Assembly (NCBI GenBank): GCA_964371055.1
Contig: CAYJLF010000010.1
Location: 1-64,000, forward strand
Reading direction: 5' to 3'
Origin: CAYJLF01 sp964371055
GTDB lineage: Bacteria > Eisenbacteria > RBG-16-71-46 > CAIMUX01
DNA: 64,000 nucleotides
Each line of letters begins with the position of its first letter. The first letter of the stretch is position 1. Below are positions 1-8,884 of this stretch, in pieces. A program made the position numbers and the translations under genes. The notes beneath the pieces are model-generated. The model ran no database searches and was not told where the DNA came from. It was given only the letters and a program-made list of their open reading frames with translations.

Positions 1-133
1 CCAGGTGAAGCGACGGAACGTGGACACGGCGGAAGACGAAGCGATCCGCGTGCCAGGTGACCTGGTAGGCGCTGTCCTCCCCGAGAACCGGCAACCCGGA
101 CCGGCACAAAAAGGTGCGCGCCGGGAACCCCAT
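1..133 (-). CDS. Partial hypothetical protein, runs off the left edge
   Basis: A minus-strand frame opens with ATG at 133 and stays open to base 1, giving 44 codons. It begins MGFPARTFLCRSG and continues with protein-like composition (QVTWHADRFVFRRVHVP), and its third codon positions are almost all G or C, as in the neighbouring real genes. It starts 8 bases after the stop codon of the upstream membrane-protein gene, so the two would form an operon. The Shine-Dalgarno is weak (GAAG). No family is recognisable from 44 residues. It could be a chance frame, but the spacing and codon pattern argue for a real gene. Confidence 0.4.
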   Translation of the reverse strand, partial: MGFPARTFLCRSGLPVLGEDSAYQVTWHADRFVFRRVHVPSLHL

Positions 134-141
134 TCTTCAGG

Positions 142-1212
142 TCACAACCTATCGGTTGGGTGGCGGTCGAACCAGTATTGCAGCATCGCGCGCGCCTGAT
201 AGGTGTGGTCGTAGCTCATCTGCTCCTCGGGCAGCGCCCGCGATTGGAGGAAAGCGCGCATGGCCTCGAACGGCCGTCGGAAGTCGAGGTCGGTCTCCCG
301 GAAAGCGTCTGCGATCACGACGAGCGCCTCGCAGGCCGTGGAAACGTCCGAGTCGTTCGTCTTGTCCTCGTCGTCATAGAGCCGGCGCGCCCAATTCGGC
401 AGCGCCACCGCGGCGTCGTAGACCGGCCGAGCGTATGATGCGGGAGGATGCGGCGTCCAGAGCCACAGCCAACGAAGCGCGGGTAGCGGATCATCGCTCC
501 GCAGGATCTCGGCTACCTCCTCGAAGAGCCGCGGCCGCGCGCGGATGGAGTCGACCGCTGCGGTCCGGATCTCATCCTCGGAATCGCTCGTCCAGGGGAG
601 CCAGTCGCGCAACGACGAGGCGGGGCCGAGGGCCCGGAAGGCGGCGAGTTTCTCGTTCTGCGCGCGTACCTCCTCCTTCTCGCGCTCGGCGAGATAGGCG
701 CGTCGCTCGTTCGCCGCAGCGTTCTTCCTCACCCCGAGGACGACGGCGCCCAGGACCATGAAAAGGACCGCCCCCCCGGCGGCGACTCGGAGCGCGGAGG
801 GGCCGGCGAGGGCCGTCGGCCCGCGCGACAGCGCGGCCGCCGCGAGAAGCACGATGACCAGCGGGACCACGACCGCGAAGGCTCCCACCCAGGGGCGGGC
901 CTCACGGCCGTACCATCCGCTCGTCGCCGCGTCCAGCGACCAGAGCTCCATCCCACCCGAGGCAGTGAGCAGAAACATGACAGCGATCCACTGCACGCCG
1001 TGGCCGGGATGGATCCACGAGAATCCACCGCGGGTGGCGGCGATCGTGACGGCGACCGCCAGGAGGATCCACCGCCCGAGGGTAAGGATGAACAGCGCGA
1101 TCAGCCCCATCCCGTCCGGTCCGGAGACGGGGCGGATCGTGGTGGCGATCGGGACGTAGAGCACCGTGCAGAGCAGGGCGATGGCGAGAAGGGTGTATCC
1201 AAGGATGGTCAT
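142..1212 (-). CDS. Hypothetical multi-pass membrane protein with soluble C-terminal half
   Basis: A 356-residue protein of unknown function. The N-terminal half has about five hydrophobic segments (roughly residues 5-25, 36-58, 73-85, 107-130 and 142-162). A charged linker with coiled-coil character (EREKEEVRAQNEKLAAF) follows, and then a soluble alpha-helical domain of about 170 residues. This domain contains helical stretches such as DEIRTAAVDSIRARPRLFEEV that resemble HEAT-type repeats, although I cannot assign a family. The ATG at 1212 is preceded by a TTGAGG ribosome-binding site. A second gene appears to start 8 bases downstream of its stop. An inner-membrane location with a cytoplasmic C-terminal domain is inferred from topology only. 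Confidence 0.7.
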   Translation of the reverse strand: MTILGYTLLAIALLCTVLYVPIATTIRPVSGPDGMGLIALFILTLGRWILLAVAVTIAATRGGFSWIHPGHGVQWIAVMFLLTASGGMELWSLDAATSGWYGREARPWVGAFAVVVPLVIVLLAAAALSRGPTALAGPSALRVAAGGAVLFMVLGAVVLGVRKNAAANERRAYLAEREKEEVRAQNEKLAAFRALGPASSLRDWLPWTSDSEDEIRTAAVDSIRARPRLFEEVAEILRSDDPLPALRWLWLWTPHPPASYARPVYDAAVALPNWARRLYDDEDKTNDSDVSTACEALVVIADAFRETDLDFRRPFEAMRAFLQSRALPEEQMSYDHTYQARAMLQYWFDRHPTDRL

Positions 1213-1947
1213 GATGCCTCAAGGGGGGACTTGGGTGATTGCTGCCGGCGCAATGTCGCCGGACGCGCATCCGGTTGGGCAGCCACCGCATCGGGCCGAT
1301 GGACCGGGATCCGCACGAACAAGTCAATCTCTGCCGGCAGTGGTGCCTCGTGCAACCACCAGGGCGCGCGATCCATTCCGAGACCTCCTCGAGGGCCTTC
1401 CGGGGCAGTCGGGCGAGTATAGCAGTCCGCCTGGGCGCCGGAGCGATTGGTGGTCCCGCGTCGGCCACCGCCCCGCCCGCCGCTGCGCTGGTTCGTCCCG
1501 CTGCCTTTCCGCGCTCCACTCCAAGTATGGTAGTTCCCGCATCCCGTGCCGATATCGCGGCAGACACGATGTCAGTCGAACACGCAGCGGCCTCCCCTCG
1601 CCTCCCTCCGCCGTCGCCGGATCGTCGTCGTCGAACAGCCCGCTCTCGACGGTGTCAGCGGCCCGGTCGCGGACTGGCTCCGAAGCCTGGCCGTCTGCTT
1701 CGCAGAGAGAACCCGCCGTGCGATCAGCTCCATCCCTGTGGGCACGGTATCCTTCCCTGCGCTCTCACGTCTCACTATGCGTTTCCTACACCCCGCGGCG
1801 TTAGAAGGTGTTGGGACCTGTCCGGCGATGTGCCCGTCTCCGGACGATGGTGCGGGGTCGCACGCGTGGGCCGCCCGAGACCCGGGGCCTTCCGGCGGCG
1901 AGAACCGCAACCCCATTGAAACCAAAGACTCGAGGAAAGGACTCGCC
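1213..1947. other. 735-bp intergenic region between divergent genes
   Basis: No convincing gene is visible. Open frames here have arginine/serine/proline-rich translations typical of GC-rich noise and lack ribosome-binding sites. On the minus strand the hexamer TATACT (complement of 1416-1421) is a reasonable -10 element for the membrane-protein gene starting at 1212, but I see no good -35 partner. The last 30 bases hold the Shine-Dalgarno for the next gene. Confidence 0.5.
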
Positions 1948-3312
1948 ATGCGTTTGCCTTGCCGGCTCTCCGGGCTCTCGTTTCTGTTGCTCCTGTCGTT
2001 CGCAATCGCGACCGGCGCGACGGGAGCCGGATTCATCACCTCCGCAGAAGTAGCCTCCGGGACCTTCGTGGCCCCGATCTACTCCGAGACTTGGACGTTC
2101 AACGGCGCCGCGGGCGACCGCGTTCTGATCGCGGCGGTGACGACCAGCGGGGCAGCCAATACCTTGATCCGCCTGCGGGATCCGGGGAATGTCGAGGTCA
2201 TCGCGACGGCCAACGACCGAGTCGACTACCAGCTCCTCTCGACTGGCACCTACACGCTGATCGTCGAGGACGCGGGCCTGAACGACGGCGGCACCTACAA
2301 TCTCTCGCTGTTGAACGTGACGGCGGGGCCGCTGGCCAACGGCGCGGACCCGGACGGCGGTCCGGTGACTTCGGCGCAGGTCTGGACCGGGACGACGGAT
2401 GCGGTGTGCGACTTCGACGGGTTTACCTTCAGCGGGACGGCGGGGGACCGGATCCTCTGCACCGCCCTGGCGACGACGGGGAGCCCCTACAACACGACAA
2501 TCTGGCTCTATCCTCCCGGCGGCGGCGCGCCGGAGACGACGACAGGGGGCGGCGACCGTCTGGATCATACGCTGGGGACGAGTGGCCTCTACACGGTTGT
2601 GATCGAAGATGCGGGGAACGATCACGCGGGGAGCTACGCGGTCACCTTCCTCAACGTCACGGTCGGGCCCTTCACGTACTTCGACGAGGACGTCGACGGC
2701 GCCTACCTCATCGGAGGCGAGTCGATCTCCGGCACGATCGCGCCGGCCCCGGACTTCGACGGGTTCAGGTTCACCGGCGCGGCGGGGGACACCGTCGAGG
2801 TCAGCGCGGTCACAACCTCTGGCCCGATCAATACCACGATTTCGATCTATCCGCCGTCGGGCCCGCCGGTCGTCCAGACGGCCAATGACAACGTGACGTA
2901 CGTCTTGACGGCCTCCGGCTCGTACACGGTGGTGATCGAGGACTCGGGCCTCGACCAGACCGGGACGTATTCCTTCACCTACAACGGCCCGGGGGATCCC
3001 GCCGGAATCCCGGAGAAGGAACCGTTCGATCGCGCGAACGTAGTCGTCCTCTCTCCCTACCCGAGTCCGTTCGCCCGGAGCGCGGCCCTCTCCTTCTCGC
3101 TGCCCCACGATCTCTCCGTCCGAGTGCAGGTGTTCGATGCGGGTGGCGCCCTCGTGCGCACGCTCGCGGACGGCGCCCGGCCCGCGGGTCGGCACCGGGT
3201 CGAGTGGGACGGCCGGGACGACCGGGGCCGTCTGACGGCGAGCGGGATCTACTATCTCCAGGCGGTCGCCGGCGGAGAGATCTCGCGCCACAAGCTTGTG
3301 CGGGTCGAGTAG
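1948..3312 (+). CDS. Secreted protein with three PPC-like repeats and C-terminal sorting domain
   Basis: A 454-residue exported protein. The ATG at 1948 follows CGAGGAAAGGA; in-frame codons upstream do not look coding. Residues 1-30 form a signal peptide (hydrophobic SFLLLLSFAIATGATGA). Three tandem repeats of about 100-113 residues follow (about 2035-3000). Each has the pattern of bacterial pre-peptidase C-terminal (PPC) domains: F(N/S/T)GxAGD near the front, an inner strand ending in a Pro/Asp turn, then GxYTxxIEDxG. The last 85 residues are a FlgD/T9SS-like domain (PYPSPFARSAALSF, VEWDGRDDRGRL, SGIYYL) ending in a basic tail, shared with six other proteins here. No catalytic domain is present, so this is probably a surface or matrix protein. 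Its ligand is unknown. Confidence 0.85.
   Translation: MRLPCRLSGLSFLLLLSFAIATGATGAGFITSAEVASGTFVAPIYSETWTFNGAAGDRVLIAAVTTSGAANTLIRLRDPGNVEVIATANDRVDYQLLSTGTYTLIVEDAGLNDGGTYNLSLLNVTAGPLANGADPDGGPVTSAQVWTGTTDAVCDFDGFTFSGTAGDRILCTALATTGSPYNTTIWLYPPGGGAPETTTGGGDRLDHTLGTSGLYTVVIEDAGNDHAGSYAVTFLNVTVGPFTYFDEDVDGAYLIGGESISGTIAPAPDFDGFRFTGAAGDTVEVSAVTTSGPINTTISIYPPSGPPVVQTANDNVTYVLTASGSYTVVIEDSGLDQTGTYSFTYNGPGDPAGIPEKEPFDRANVVVLSPYPSPFARSAALSFSLPHDLSVRVQVFDAGGALVRTLADGARPAGRHRVEWDGRDDRGRLTASGIYYLQAVAGGEISRHKLVRVE
2035..3000 (+). repeat. Three tandem PPC-type domain repeats inside a coding gene
   Basis: Approximate units are 2035-2335, 2336-2672 and 2673-3000. Each encodes an all-beta module. Conserved cores include NGAAGDRV / SGTAGDRI / TGAAGDTV, the AANTL / YNTTI / INTTI strand, and GTYTLIVEDAG / GLYTVVIEDAG / GSYTVVIEDSG. 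Unit 1 lacks the DFDGF lead-in found in units 2 and 3, so the copies have diverged at both protein and DNA level. Confidence 0.75.
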
Positions 3313-3583
3313 GCGTGCCGGCGGCGGCTTGATCTCGCCGCTGGTATCTCTGTACCTCACGCCGGACCGCCCCGATCTTCAGAGACCCTGCCTCGCAAGA
3401 GCGGGAGCGCATCGCGATAGCGAGCAGGCCGTGACGAGACGTCCGGGAACGAGCCGCATGGGAACCAGTCGGCGTCGCCAGGGTAGGCATCCGGTTCCGC
3501 AAGGACGTTTCTCACCGCCAGCATCGAACGACGGGGGGGCGGAAATGTCCATGACCAATTCCCGATGAGAGGAGAAAGCAGAT

Positions 3584-4198
3584 ATGGCAACCCTTCGGTT
3601 CCTTCTGGCCGTCGCCCTGGCCACATCGACCCTGGCGGCTGCGCCGACCTTGGCCGGCGACCACCCGGCGTCCCCGGCGGAACACCCGAAGGGACAGAGT
3701 GAGCATCCGGCGACGGCGGGTGAAGCTGCGCCTCAGCCGGGCAACATCGTGGCGATCGTATCCGGGGTCGAGAACCTCCAGACCCTCGCCCGCGCCGTCA
3801 TCGCGGCCGATCTGGATGAGGCTCTGCAAGGCGACGGGCCGTTCACCGTCTTCGCTCCGACCGACGCGGCTTTCTCAAGGTTGCCCAAGGGGGTGCTGGA
3901 GAGTCTCCTCAAGCCGGAGAACAAGGACGAGCTCGCCGCGATCCTGAGCTATCACGTCATTCCGGGGCGGGTCATGGCCTCGGACGTGAAGACGATGAAA
4001 GTGGCGACGGTCGGCGGCGAGGAGCTCAGCATCGAGGCCGGCAAGGATGGCGTGACGGTGGGGAAGGCCAGAGTGGTCCGGACCGACCTTGCCGCCGCCA
4101 ACGGTGTGATCCATGTCATCGACGCGGTCCTGCTTCCGGCTGCTCCATCGAAGAAGGCGGCCGAGAAGGGCAAGCCCAAGGATCATCCGGGCCACTAG
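3584..4198 (+). CDS. Exported fasciclin (FAS1) domain protein
   Basis: A 204-residue protein with a signal peptide (residues 1-25, hydrophobic LLAVALATSTLAAAPTLA). A His/Pro/Glu-rich linker is followed by a single FAS1 domain at about residues 53-188. Both family signatures are visible: the H1 box GPFTVFAPTDAAFSRLP and the H2 region ending ANGVIHVIDAVLLP, with YHVIPGRV between. FAS1 domains mediate adhesion or matrix association. The tail KAAEKGKPKDHPGH is basic and His-rich like the linker. The ATG at 3584 has a strong GAGAGGAGAAAG site upstream. A GC-rich hairpin lies about 25 bases after the stop, consistent with a monocistronic unit. Confidence 0.92.
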   Translation: MATLRFLLAVALATSTLAAAPTLAGDHPASPAEHPKGQSEHPATAGEAAPQPGNIVAIVSGVENLQTLARAVIAADLDEALQGDGPFTVFAPTDAAFSRLPKGVLESLLKPENKDELAAILSYHVIPGRVMASDVKTMKVATVGGEELSIEAGKDGVTVGKARVVRTDLAAANGVIHVIDAVLLPAAPSKKAAEKGKPKDHPGH

Positions 4199-4221
4199 CG
4201 GGGCGCTCAGGAACCGTGGCC

Positions 4222-4240
4222 GCGGCGTTCGGAACGCCGC
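4222..4240. terminator. GC-rich hairpin after the fasciclin gene
   Basis: A near-perfect inverted repeat GCGGCGTTC-G-GAACGCCGC starts 23 bases beyond the fasciclin stop codon. A stem of six to seven pairs would close on a loop containing TTCGG. No T-run follows, so intrinsic termination is uncertain; it may instead stabilise the mRNA 3' end. Confidence 0.4.
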
Positions 4241-4292
4241 TCGAGGCGGAGCGTGAGGTAAGCGTTCCGCAAGCGACGCACCAGGAGAGACG

Positions 4293-5750
4293 ATGAACCA
4301 AGAACGACGAGCGCGGGATGCCGGCTCTTCGGAATCTTTCGAGGGGAGGATCAGGCAGATGCGGTATCTCTTGCTCGGGCGGCACGGGGCGTCCTGCCGG
4401 GCCGTTCTCCTCGCCGGGTTGAGCCTGGGCGCGTTTGTCGTGCCGTCACCGGCGGCGGAGACGGGGCCGGCCGGCAGCCCGTCTGCCCCGGTCGTCGTCA
4501 CCGCTGACATCCAGGCTGGCATCGAAAGGCACATCGCCGAGCAGGTGGAGGCCGGAGGAGGATACTTCCGGGTCCCGTTCGAGGGCCGGGAGTTGCAGCT
4601 CAAGCTGGTGCGGGTGCATGTCGAGTACCTCGCTTCACTCGCCCCGCGCCGCCACTTCGCCTGCGTCGACATGGCAAGCTCCGACGGACAGTTCTACGAT
4701 GTCGACTTCTTCCTCGACGGCGATCCCGGGGCGATGACCGTCACCGAGACCTCCGTCCACAAGCTCAACGGCCAGCCCTATTACCTCTGGAAGCAGACGG
4801 CGGACAAGCATTGGGCGCGGGCGCCGGTCGAGGATGCCTCGCGTGAGCTGCTGGGTGTGCTGACCGGACGGGACGTCTTCGAGTTCCGCTACCGGGCCAC
4901 CCTGCCTGAGATCGCCGGAAGCGCGCGCTGCTGGTTGCCGCTCGCCCAGTCGGACGACTTCCAGCAGGTGGCGGTCAGGTCGATCGAGGTGCCGGGCGCG
5001 CAACGGACGCTGATCGACAGCGTCCATGGGAACCGCGTTCTGCTTCTCGAACTCGGTCCGAAGGACGGCGGGAAGTCGATCGAGATCGTCTACGACGTCG
5101 CGCGGTTGGAGAAGGGCGCCTATGCCGGGGATCCGGCGGAAGCGGCCCGCCACCTTCGTCCGGATCGACTGGTCCCGCTGGACGATGCGATGAAGCAGAT
5201 TGCCCGGACGGCGACGGAGGGACTGGCGAGCGACCTGATGCGCGCCCGCGCCCTCTATGACGAGGTGATCAGCCAGATGCGCTACATGAAGATCGGCGAT
5301 GGCTGGGGCCGGGGGGACGCTGCCTACGCGTGCGACTCACGGTCGGGCAACTGCACCGACTATCATGCGTACTTCATCGCCCTGGCGCGGTCGGTCGGCA
5401 TTCCCGCGCGCTTCGCGATCGGCGCATCGATTCCGTCTGAGCGGGATGAGGGTGGCACCGACGGTTACCATTGCTGGGCGGAGTTCTACGCCGAGGGGAA
5501 GTGGTGGCCGGTGGACATCAGCGAGGCCGACAAATTCAGCGCGCTGAGCGCCTACTTCTTCGGCCACCATCCGGCTAACCGGTTCGAGTTCACGCGCGGA
5601 CGCGATCTCGAGCTCGATCCCGGACCGGTCTCCGGGCCGATCAACTTCCTCGCTTACCCCTACCTCGAAGATGACGGGGAGGCCCGACGGGTCGCGACGC
5701 AGTTCCTCTTCCGACGGGTGGCGACCGAAGGGAGAGCCGGAAAGTCGTAG
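4293..5750 (+). CDS. Exported transglutaminase-like (papain-fold) protein
   Basis: A 485-residue protein whose C-terminal half is a transglutaminase-like domain. The triad is readable: Cys354 in GNCTDYHAYF, His393 in GYHCWAEF and Asp408 in WPVDISEA. The segment ARSVGIPARFAIG between them is a hallmark of bacterial members. The N-terminal 300 residues are a beta-rich region of unknown function. Two starts are possible, both with good ribosome-binding sites: ATG 4293 (AGGAGAG) and ATG 4359 (GAGGGGAGGA). The later one gives a cleaner signal peptide beginning MRYLLLGRHG. The family includes proteases and protein cross-linkers, and which applies here cannot be told. Confidence 0.85.
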   Translation: MNQERRARDAGSSESFEGRIRQMRYLLLGRHGASCRAVLLAGLSLGAFVVPSPAAETGPAGSPSAPVVVTADIQAGIERHIAEQVEAGGGYFRVPFEGRELQLKLVRVHVEYLASLAPRRHFACVDMASSDGQFYDVDFFLDGDPGAMTVTETSVHKLNGQPYYLWKQTADKHWARAPVEDASRELLGVLTGRDVFEFRYRATLPEIAGSARCWLPLAQSDDFQQVAVRSIEVPGAQRTLIDSVHGNRVLLLELGPKDGGKSIEIVYDVARLEKGAYAGDPAEAARHLRPDRLVPLDDAMKQIARTATEGLASDLMRARALYDEVISQMRYMKIGDGWGRGDAAYACDSRSGNCTDYHAYFIALARSVGIPARFAIGASIPSERDEGGTDGYHCWAEFYAEGKWWPVDISEADKFSALSAYFFGHHPANRFEFTRGRDLELDPGPVSGPINFLAYPYLEDDGEARRVATQFLFRRVATEGRAGKS

Positions 5751-5986
5751 GGTCCGGCTTCGCAGTCGCCAAACGACCGATCTGACGAGCGCGATCGCAC
5801 GCCGCGGTTGCCGCCTCTCACCGCAAAGCCTGTATCCAGTCGTAGCGCCTCTGACGTGCTTCTTTCGGTCCACCCTGCGCCTTTGGCTCAGTCGCGCTCT
5901 TCCTCGGACGAGCGCCTCAGGCGCGGCGTCCTTCGCGCAGACCCCGCTTGCCGGGGGACTCGGCGCGGCCCTCACGTGCCGGCGCC

Positions 5987-6720
5987 ATGGCCCTGCTGGT
6001 CGCGGGCGTGTGTCTCGCGGGGCTGGCCGCCGGTAGGATCAGCGGGGGTGCGCCGCCGACGCGGGCTACCTGCCCCGAGCCTGCGATCATCCTGGCACTT
6101 CCCCGAGCCGCTTGGACCCCGGTGGGTGGTGGAGGGCAGCGATCGCCCCGCGGGGGTTTGGAAGGCATTCCCGTACGATTGGAGCCGGGCCCGAACCCGC
6201 CTCCCGACCCGGAGACCTGCCGGCCAACCCTCCGCCCGGCGCCTTCATCAACGAGCTCTCCCTGAGCCGGCGGGGCAGGACTCGACCCGCTTTACGACGC
6301 CGATGCCCGGGACTTCGCCGCGGACCCGTCGTGTGACGTCCGGACGCCGGCGGAAGGTGCGAGTTGCACCATCCGGTACCGCATGCACGACGCGGAAACG
6401 CAACCGTTTTGCCCGCCGGGGCGTTCCGTCGTCATGGACTTGCCCGCGCGCTGGTTCCTCCCGCGTCCGGTGCAGCGTGCGGGTACGCGACGATCGTCTG
6501 GCTCGTGACCGGGGGCGCACCGATCAAGGGGGGCACCGGGATGGACGGGGCCCGGAGGGCTTGCCCTGTTGTTGCCCTTCGATTGAGGGGGGCCGCGCCG
6601 GATTGTGCAGACTCCGCGCCTGAAACCGATCCGCGGACGTCGCTTCGAGGAGGATCGGTGGGACCTGAAAGCCGAGCCTGTGGCTGCCCGTACCACCGTC
6701 CCGCAGAGATACGGCCGGCG
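5987..6720 (+). pseudogene. Decayed gene for an exported protein, multiple frameshifts
   Basis: No intact gene lies between 5751 and 6732, but protein-like tracts with GC-rich third positions run through all three plus frames in order. The first is a signal-peptide-like start at ATG 5987 (MALLVAGVCLAGLAAG). Next is RWVVEGSDRPAGVWKAFPYDW at about 6120-6182 in a second frame. Then DLPANPPPGAFINELSL at 6214-6264 is in a third frame. From 6266 the first frame resumes (LDPLYDADARDFAADP, SCTIRYRMHDAETQPF) up to a stop near 6509. LKPIRGRRFEEDRWDLKAEP follows at about 6599-6700 in the same frame. Several indels plus two in-frame stops would explain this. The ancestral family is unknown. Assembly error is an alternative, but it would need several separate errors. 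Confidence 0.45.
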
Positions 6721-6732
6721 ATCACCGTGTCC

Positions 6733-7302
6733 TTATCGCAGAAGTAGGACCTGCCGTCGCCGACACACGTTGCCCGCCTGAAGCCGGAGGAAATACACTC
6801 CGCTGGGCAGGTGCAGCCCAGCCTGGTCGGTCCCGTCCCACGCTAGGTCGTGCCGTCCGGGGGGCAGAACGCCATCACTCACCCGCCGCAGCAACCGACC
6901 CCCATGGTCGAAGACCTCGAGGCGCACCATCTGCGCATCAGGTAGCTCGAGATCGACGTGCGTCGAGTGGCGAAACGGGTTCGGCCGGCCCGCCTGGATG
7001 CGCAGGGCGACCGGTTCGTTCGGGGCCGAGGGCGGAGGCGGAGGATCCTCCAGTCCCGAGACCGCCCCGCCGCCGAGCCAGAAGCCGCCGTAGAGGGTGT
7101 ATAACGCGCCGACCAGCGTGCCGGCATCCGTCTGGCCCGCGGTCCCGCCCATCGTGAACGTGACGCCACTCGCTGCGGTGCATCCGCCCCCGTCCACGGT
7201 GTGCCAGTCGAGCGTGAGCTGTGCCGTCGCCGCGGTCGCCGAGAGGGCGAGGGACGCGAGGAGGCTGAGCGCGGGGCGAGAGCGCTTCGATCGTGAATTC
7301 AT
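6733..7302 (-). CDS. Small secreted protein with C-terminal sorting domain
   Basis: A 189-residue protein made of a signal peptide (residues 1-27), a short module and a C-terminal FlgD/T9SS-like domain. The module (residues 28-75) reads LDWHTVDGGGCTAASG, then TMGGTAGQTDAG and YTLYGGFW. This is the GGTIGQxDAG...GGFW signature of small beta modules seen in many environmental secreted proteins. After a proline-rich hinge (DPPPPPSAP), the domain contains GRPNPFRHST, WDGTDQAG and SGVYFLRL. It lies 13 bases downstream of the C10 protease gene and is almost certainly co-transcribed with it. The protease has no such domain, so this protein might be its surface partner (inference). Confidence 0.8.
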   Translation of the reverse strand: MNSRSKRSRPALSLLASLALSATAATAQLTLDWHTVDGGGCTAASGVTFTMGGTAGQTDAGTLVGALYTLYGGFWLGGGAVSGLEDPPPPPSAPNEPVALRIQAGRPNPFRHSTHVDLELPDAQMVRLEVFDHGGRLLRRVSDGVLPPGRHDLAWDGTDQAGLHLPSGVYFLRLQAGNVCRRRQVLLLR

Positions 7303-7315
7303 GACTCCGTCCCTC

Positions 7316-8875
7316 CTAGTAGATTGCCATCTGGCCGCCGGCGCGGATCTTCAGCGCGCCACCGGTGAGATGAATGCGCCCTTCCCCCAATTGGTCTCCG
7401 TTCAGGAAGAACTCCGTCGGCTGGCTCTCCAGAGAGTTGAAGACGAGCGCGTCCGTGGGAGCCGTCCCGATGTTCGAGAGCAGAAAGCCCGGCTTCAGGA
7501 CCTGGAGTTTCTGCCCCGCCGCGAAGTCGGCGTTCGCTCCCGAGGCGTCGCGGTCGAAGTACCTGTAGGGGTAGCTGAGCACCGGGTAGTTGCCGGCCGT
7601 CTGTCCTTGGAGACACCCTTCCGGACGGATGTAACGATTAATCTCCTCCTCGGGCCAGTTGCCGCTGGGGAGGTTGAGCGGGTCGAACCAACCATCGCCC
7701 GATCCCATCCTCCATCCGTACACGCAGTGCAGCTTGTACTCGACATCGCCGCCGATGCTCTCCTCACTATAGCCGTCCGCGACGAATAGGTGCTCTGGAA
7801 TCCCATATGCCACGGGGCGATTACGCACGAAGTCGTACACGAGCTCCGTCCACCAGTCCTCGAAATTCCAGAAGACGTCTGCCGTCGAGAGGATGCCTGT
7901 CGGGCTGTAGTAGCGAAAGTGATCGGGAAAGGCATCGGCGAGATCGTCCAGATAGGCGCCCGACGCGCTGCATCCATAGCGCATGTCGACCGCGATCCCG
8001 ACATGCCGGCTGATCTGGGCGACCGCGTCGATCTCCGCCTGGGTCGCCGGATTCCAGGCCCCGTCTTCTCGAGCATCAAAGTGGCCGTGCTCGTTGTCCC
8101 AGTCGTACCGTTCCCGCATGTTCGGCCAGTCGTACCCTTCGGAGTACGGGCTACCGGTCCCTTCGGGGGGCCAGTTCCAGTGCTTCATGATCTGTGCCCC
8201 GGCAGTCGCCACGCACCCGACGAGGTAGTGGTCGTTGTAGAACCCTTCGTCCGGATAGCTGCACCCCGATCCCTCACATTGCTCGTTGTAGGGAGGACGC
8301 TGGCACCAGCTCGTCTCGAGCAGCATCTCACCCATTTGGTAATCCATCCCCGCGCCGTCGCGCAGTTGCCGCGGCCGATAGTCCGATGCGTCGAACGTCG
8401 GATCGCCCAGCGCATTCCAGATCCCCCGCGTCCGAACCGGCATGTACGCGGACAGATCGTCGTCAGGACGGATCGATCGACCGAGGTTCGACTCGGCCGC
8501 GCGGATGTCGTTGGTGAGCCAGTCCTTGATCAACGCTGCCAATCCCTCTTCCGCAGTCGGATCGAGATCGCTCCGATCGGAATAGACCTGAATCGGCGAG
8601 AAGTCCTTGTAGAGGGCGACGACGATGTAGCCGACGGGATCGACGGCGCAGGCGTAGCCAAGAGGCTCGTCCCCGCGGGTAAGCGGCTCGATCGACCGCA
8701 CGGATGCCGTCGCGGTGCCTCCCCAGGAACCGTTTCGCGCGGTCACGAACTTGACGTAGTTCTGCGCGACCCGCCTGGCTTCACTCTCCGATGTCCTCTC
8801 CGCGCGGGCCGCAAGGGATGGACCAAGAAGCGTCACGAGCGCGGTAAGCAAGACGATTCGTATCGTTCCTCGCAT
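7316..8875 (-). CDS. Peptidase C10 family (streptopain-type) cysteine protease
   Basis: A 519-residue exported protease precursor. Residues 1-25 are a signal peptide. An N-terminal SpeB-like pro-domain follows (SEARRVAQNYVKF, YIVVALYKDFSPIQVYSD). The mature catalytic domain starts around residue 185. The catalytic Cys221 lies in HYLVGCVATAGAQIMKHWNW, the family motif. MRYGCSASGA is the second C10 signature. His362 in EHLFVADGYSE is the catalytic base, and HCVYGW follows. The last 90 residues form a beta-sandwich-like tail without the sorting domain common in this window. It is the middle gene of a three-gene minus-strand operon, 9 bases after the fibre protein and 13 bases before the small secreted protein. 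Confidence 0.92.
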   Translation of the reverse strand: MRGTIRIVLLTALVTLLGPSLAARAERTSESEARRVAQNYVKFVTARNGSWGGTATASVRSIEPLTRGDEPLGYACAVDPVGYIVVALYKDFSPIQVYSDRSDLDPTAEEGLAALIKDWLTNDIRAAESNLGRSIRPDDDLSAYMPVRTRGIWNALGDPTFDASDYRPRQLRDGAGMDYQMGEMLLETSWCQRPPYNEQCEGSGCSYPDEGFYNDHYLVGCVATAGAQIMKHWNWPPEGTGSPYSEGYDWPNMRERYDWDNEHGHFDAREDGAWNPATQAEIDAVAQISRHVGIAVDMRYGCSASGAYLDDLADAFPDHFRYYSPTGILSTADVFWNFEDWWTELVYDFVRNRPVAYGIPEHLFVADGYSEESIGGDVEYKLHCVYGWRMGSGDGWFDPLNLPSGNWPEEEINRYIRPEGCLQGQTAGNYPVLSYPYRYFDRDASGANADFAAGQKLQVLKPGFLLSNIGTAPTDALVFNSLESQPTEFFLNGDQLGEGRIHLTGGALKIRAGGQMAIY

Positions 8876-8884
8876 GTCCCCCCC

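Noticed and set aside
1546..1947. In-frame upstream extension of the PPC-repeat gene
   Set aside because: The extension is Arg/Ser/Pro-rich, lacks a ribosome-binding site and would bury the clear signal peptide starting at 1948.
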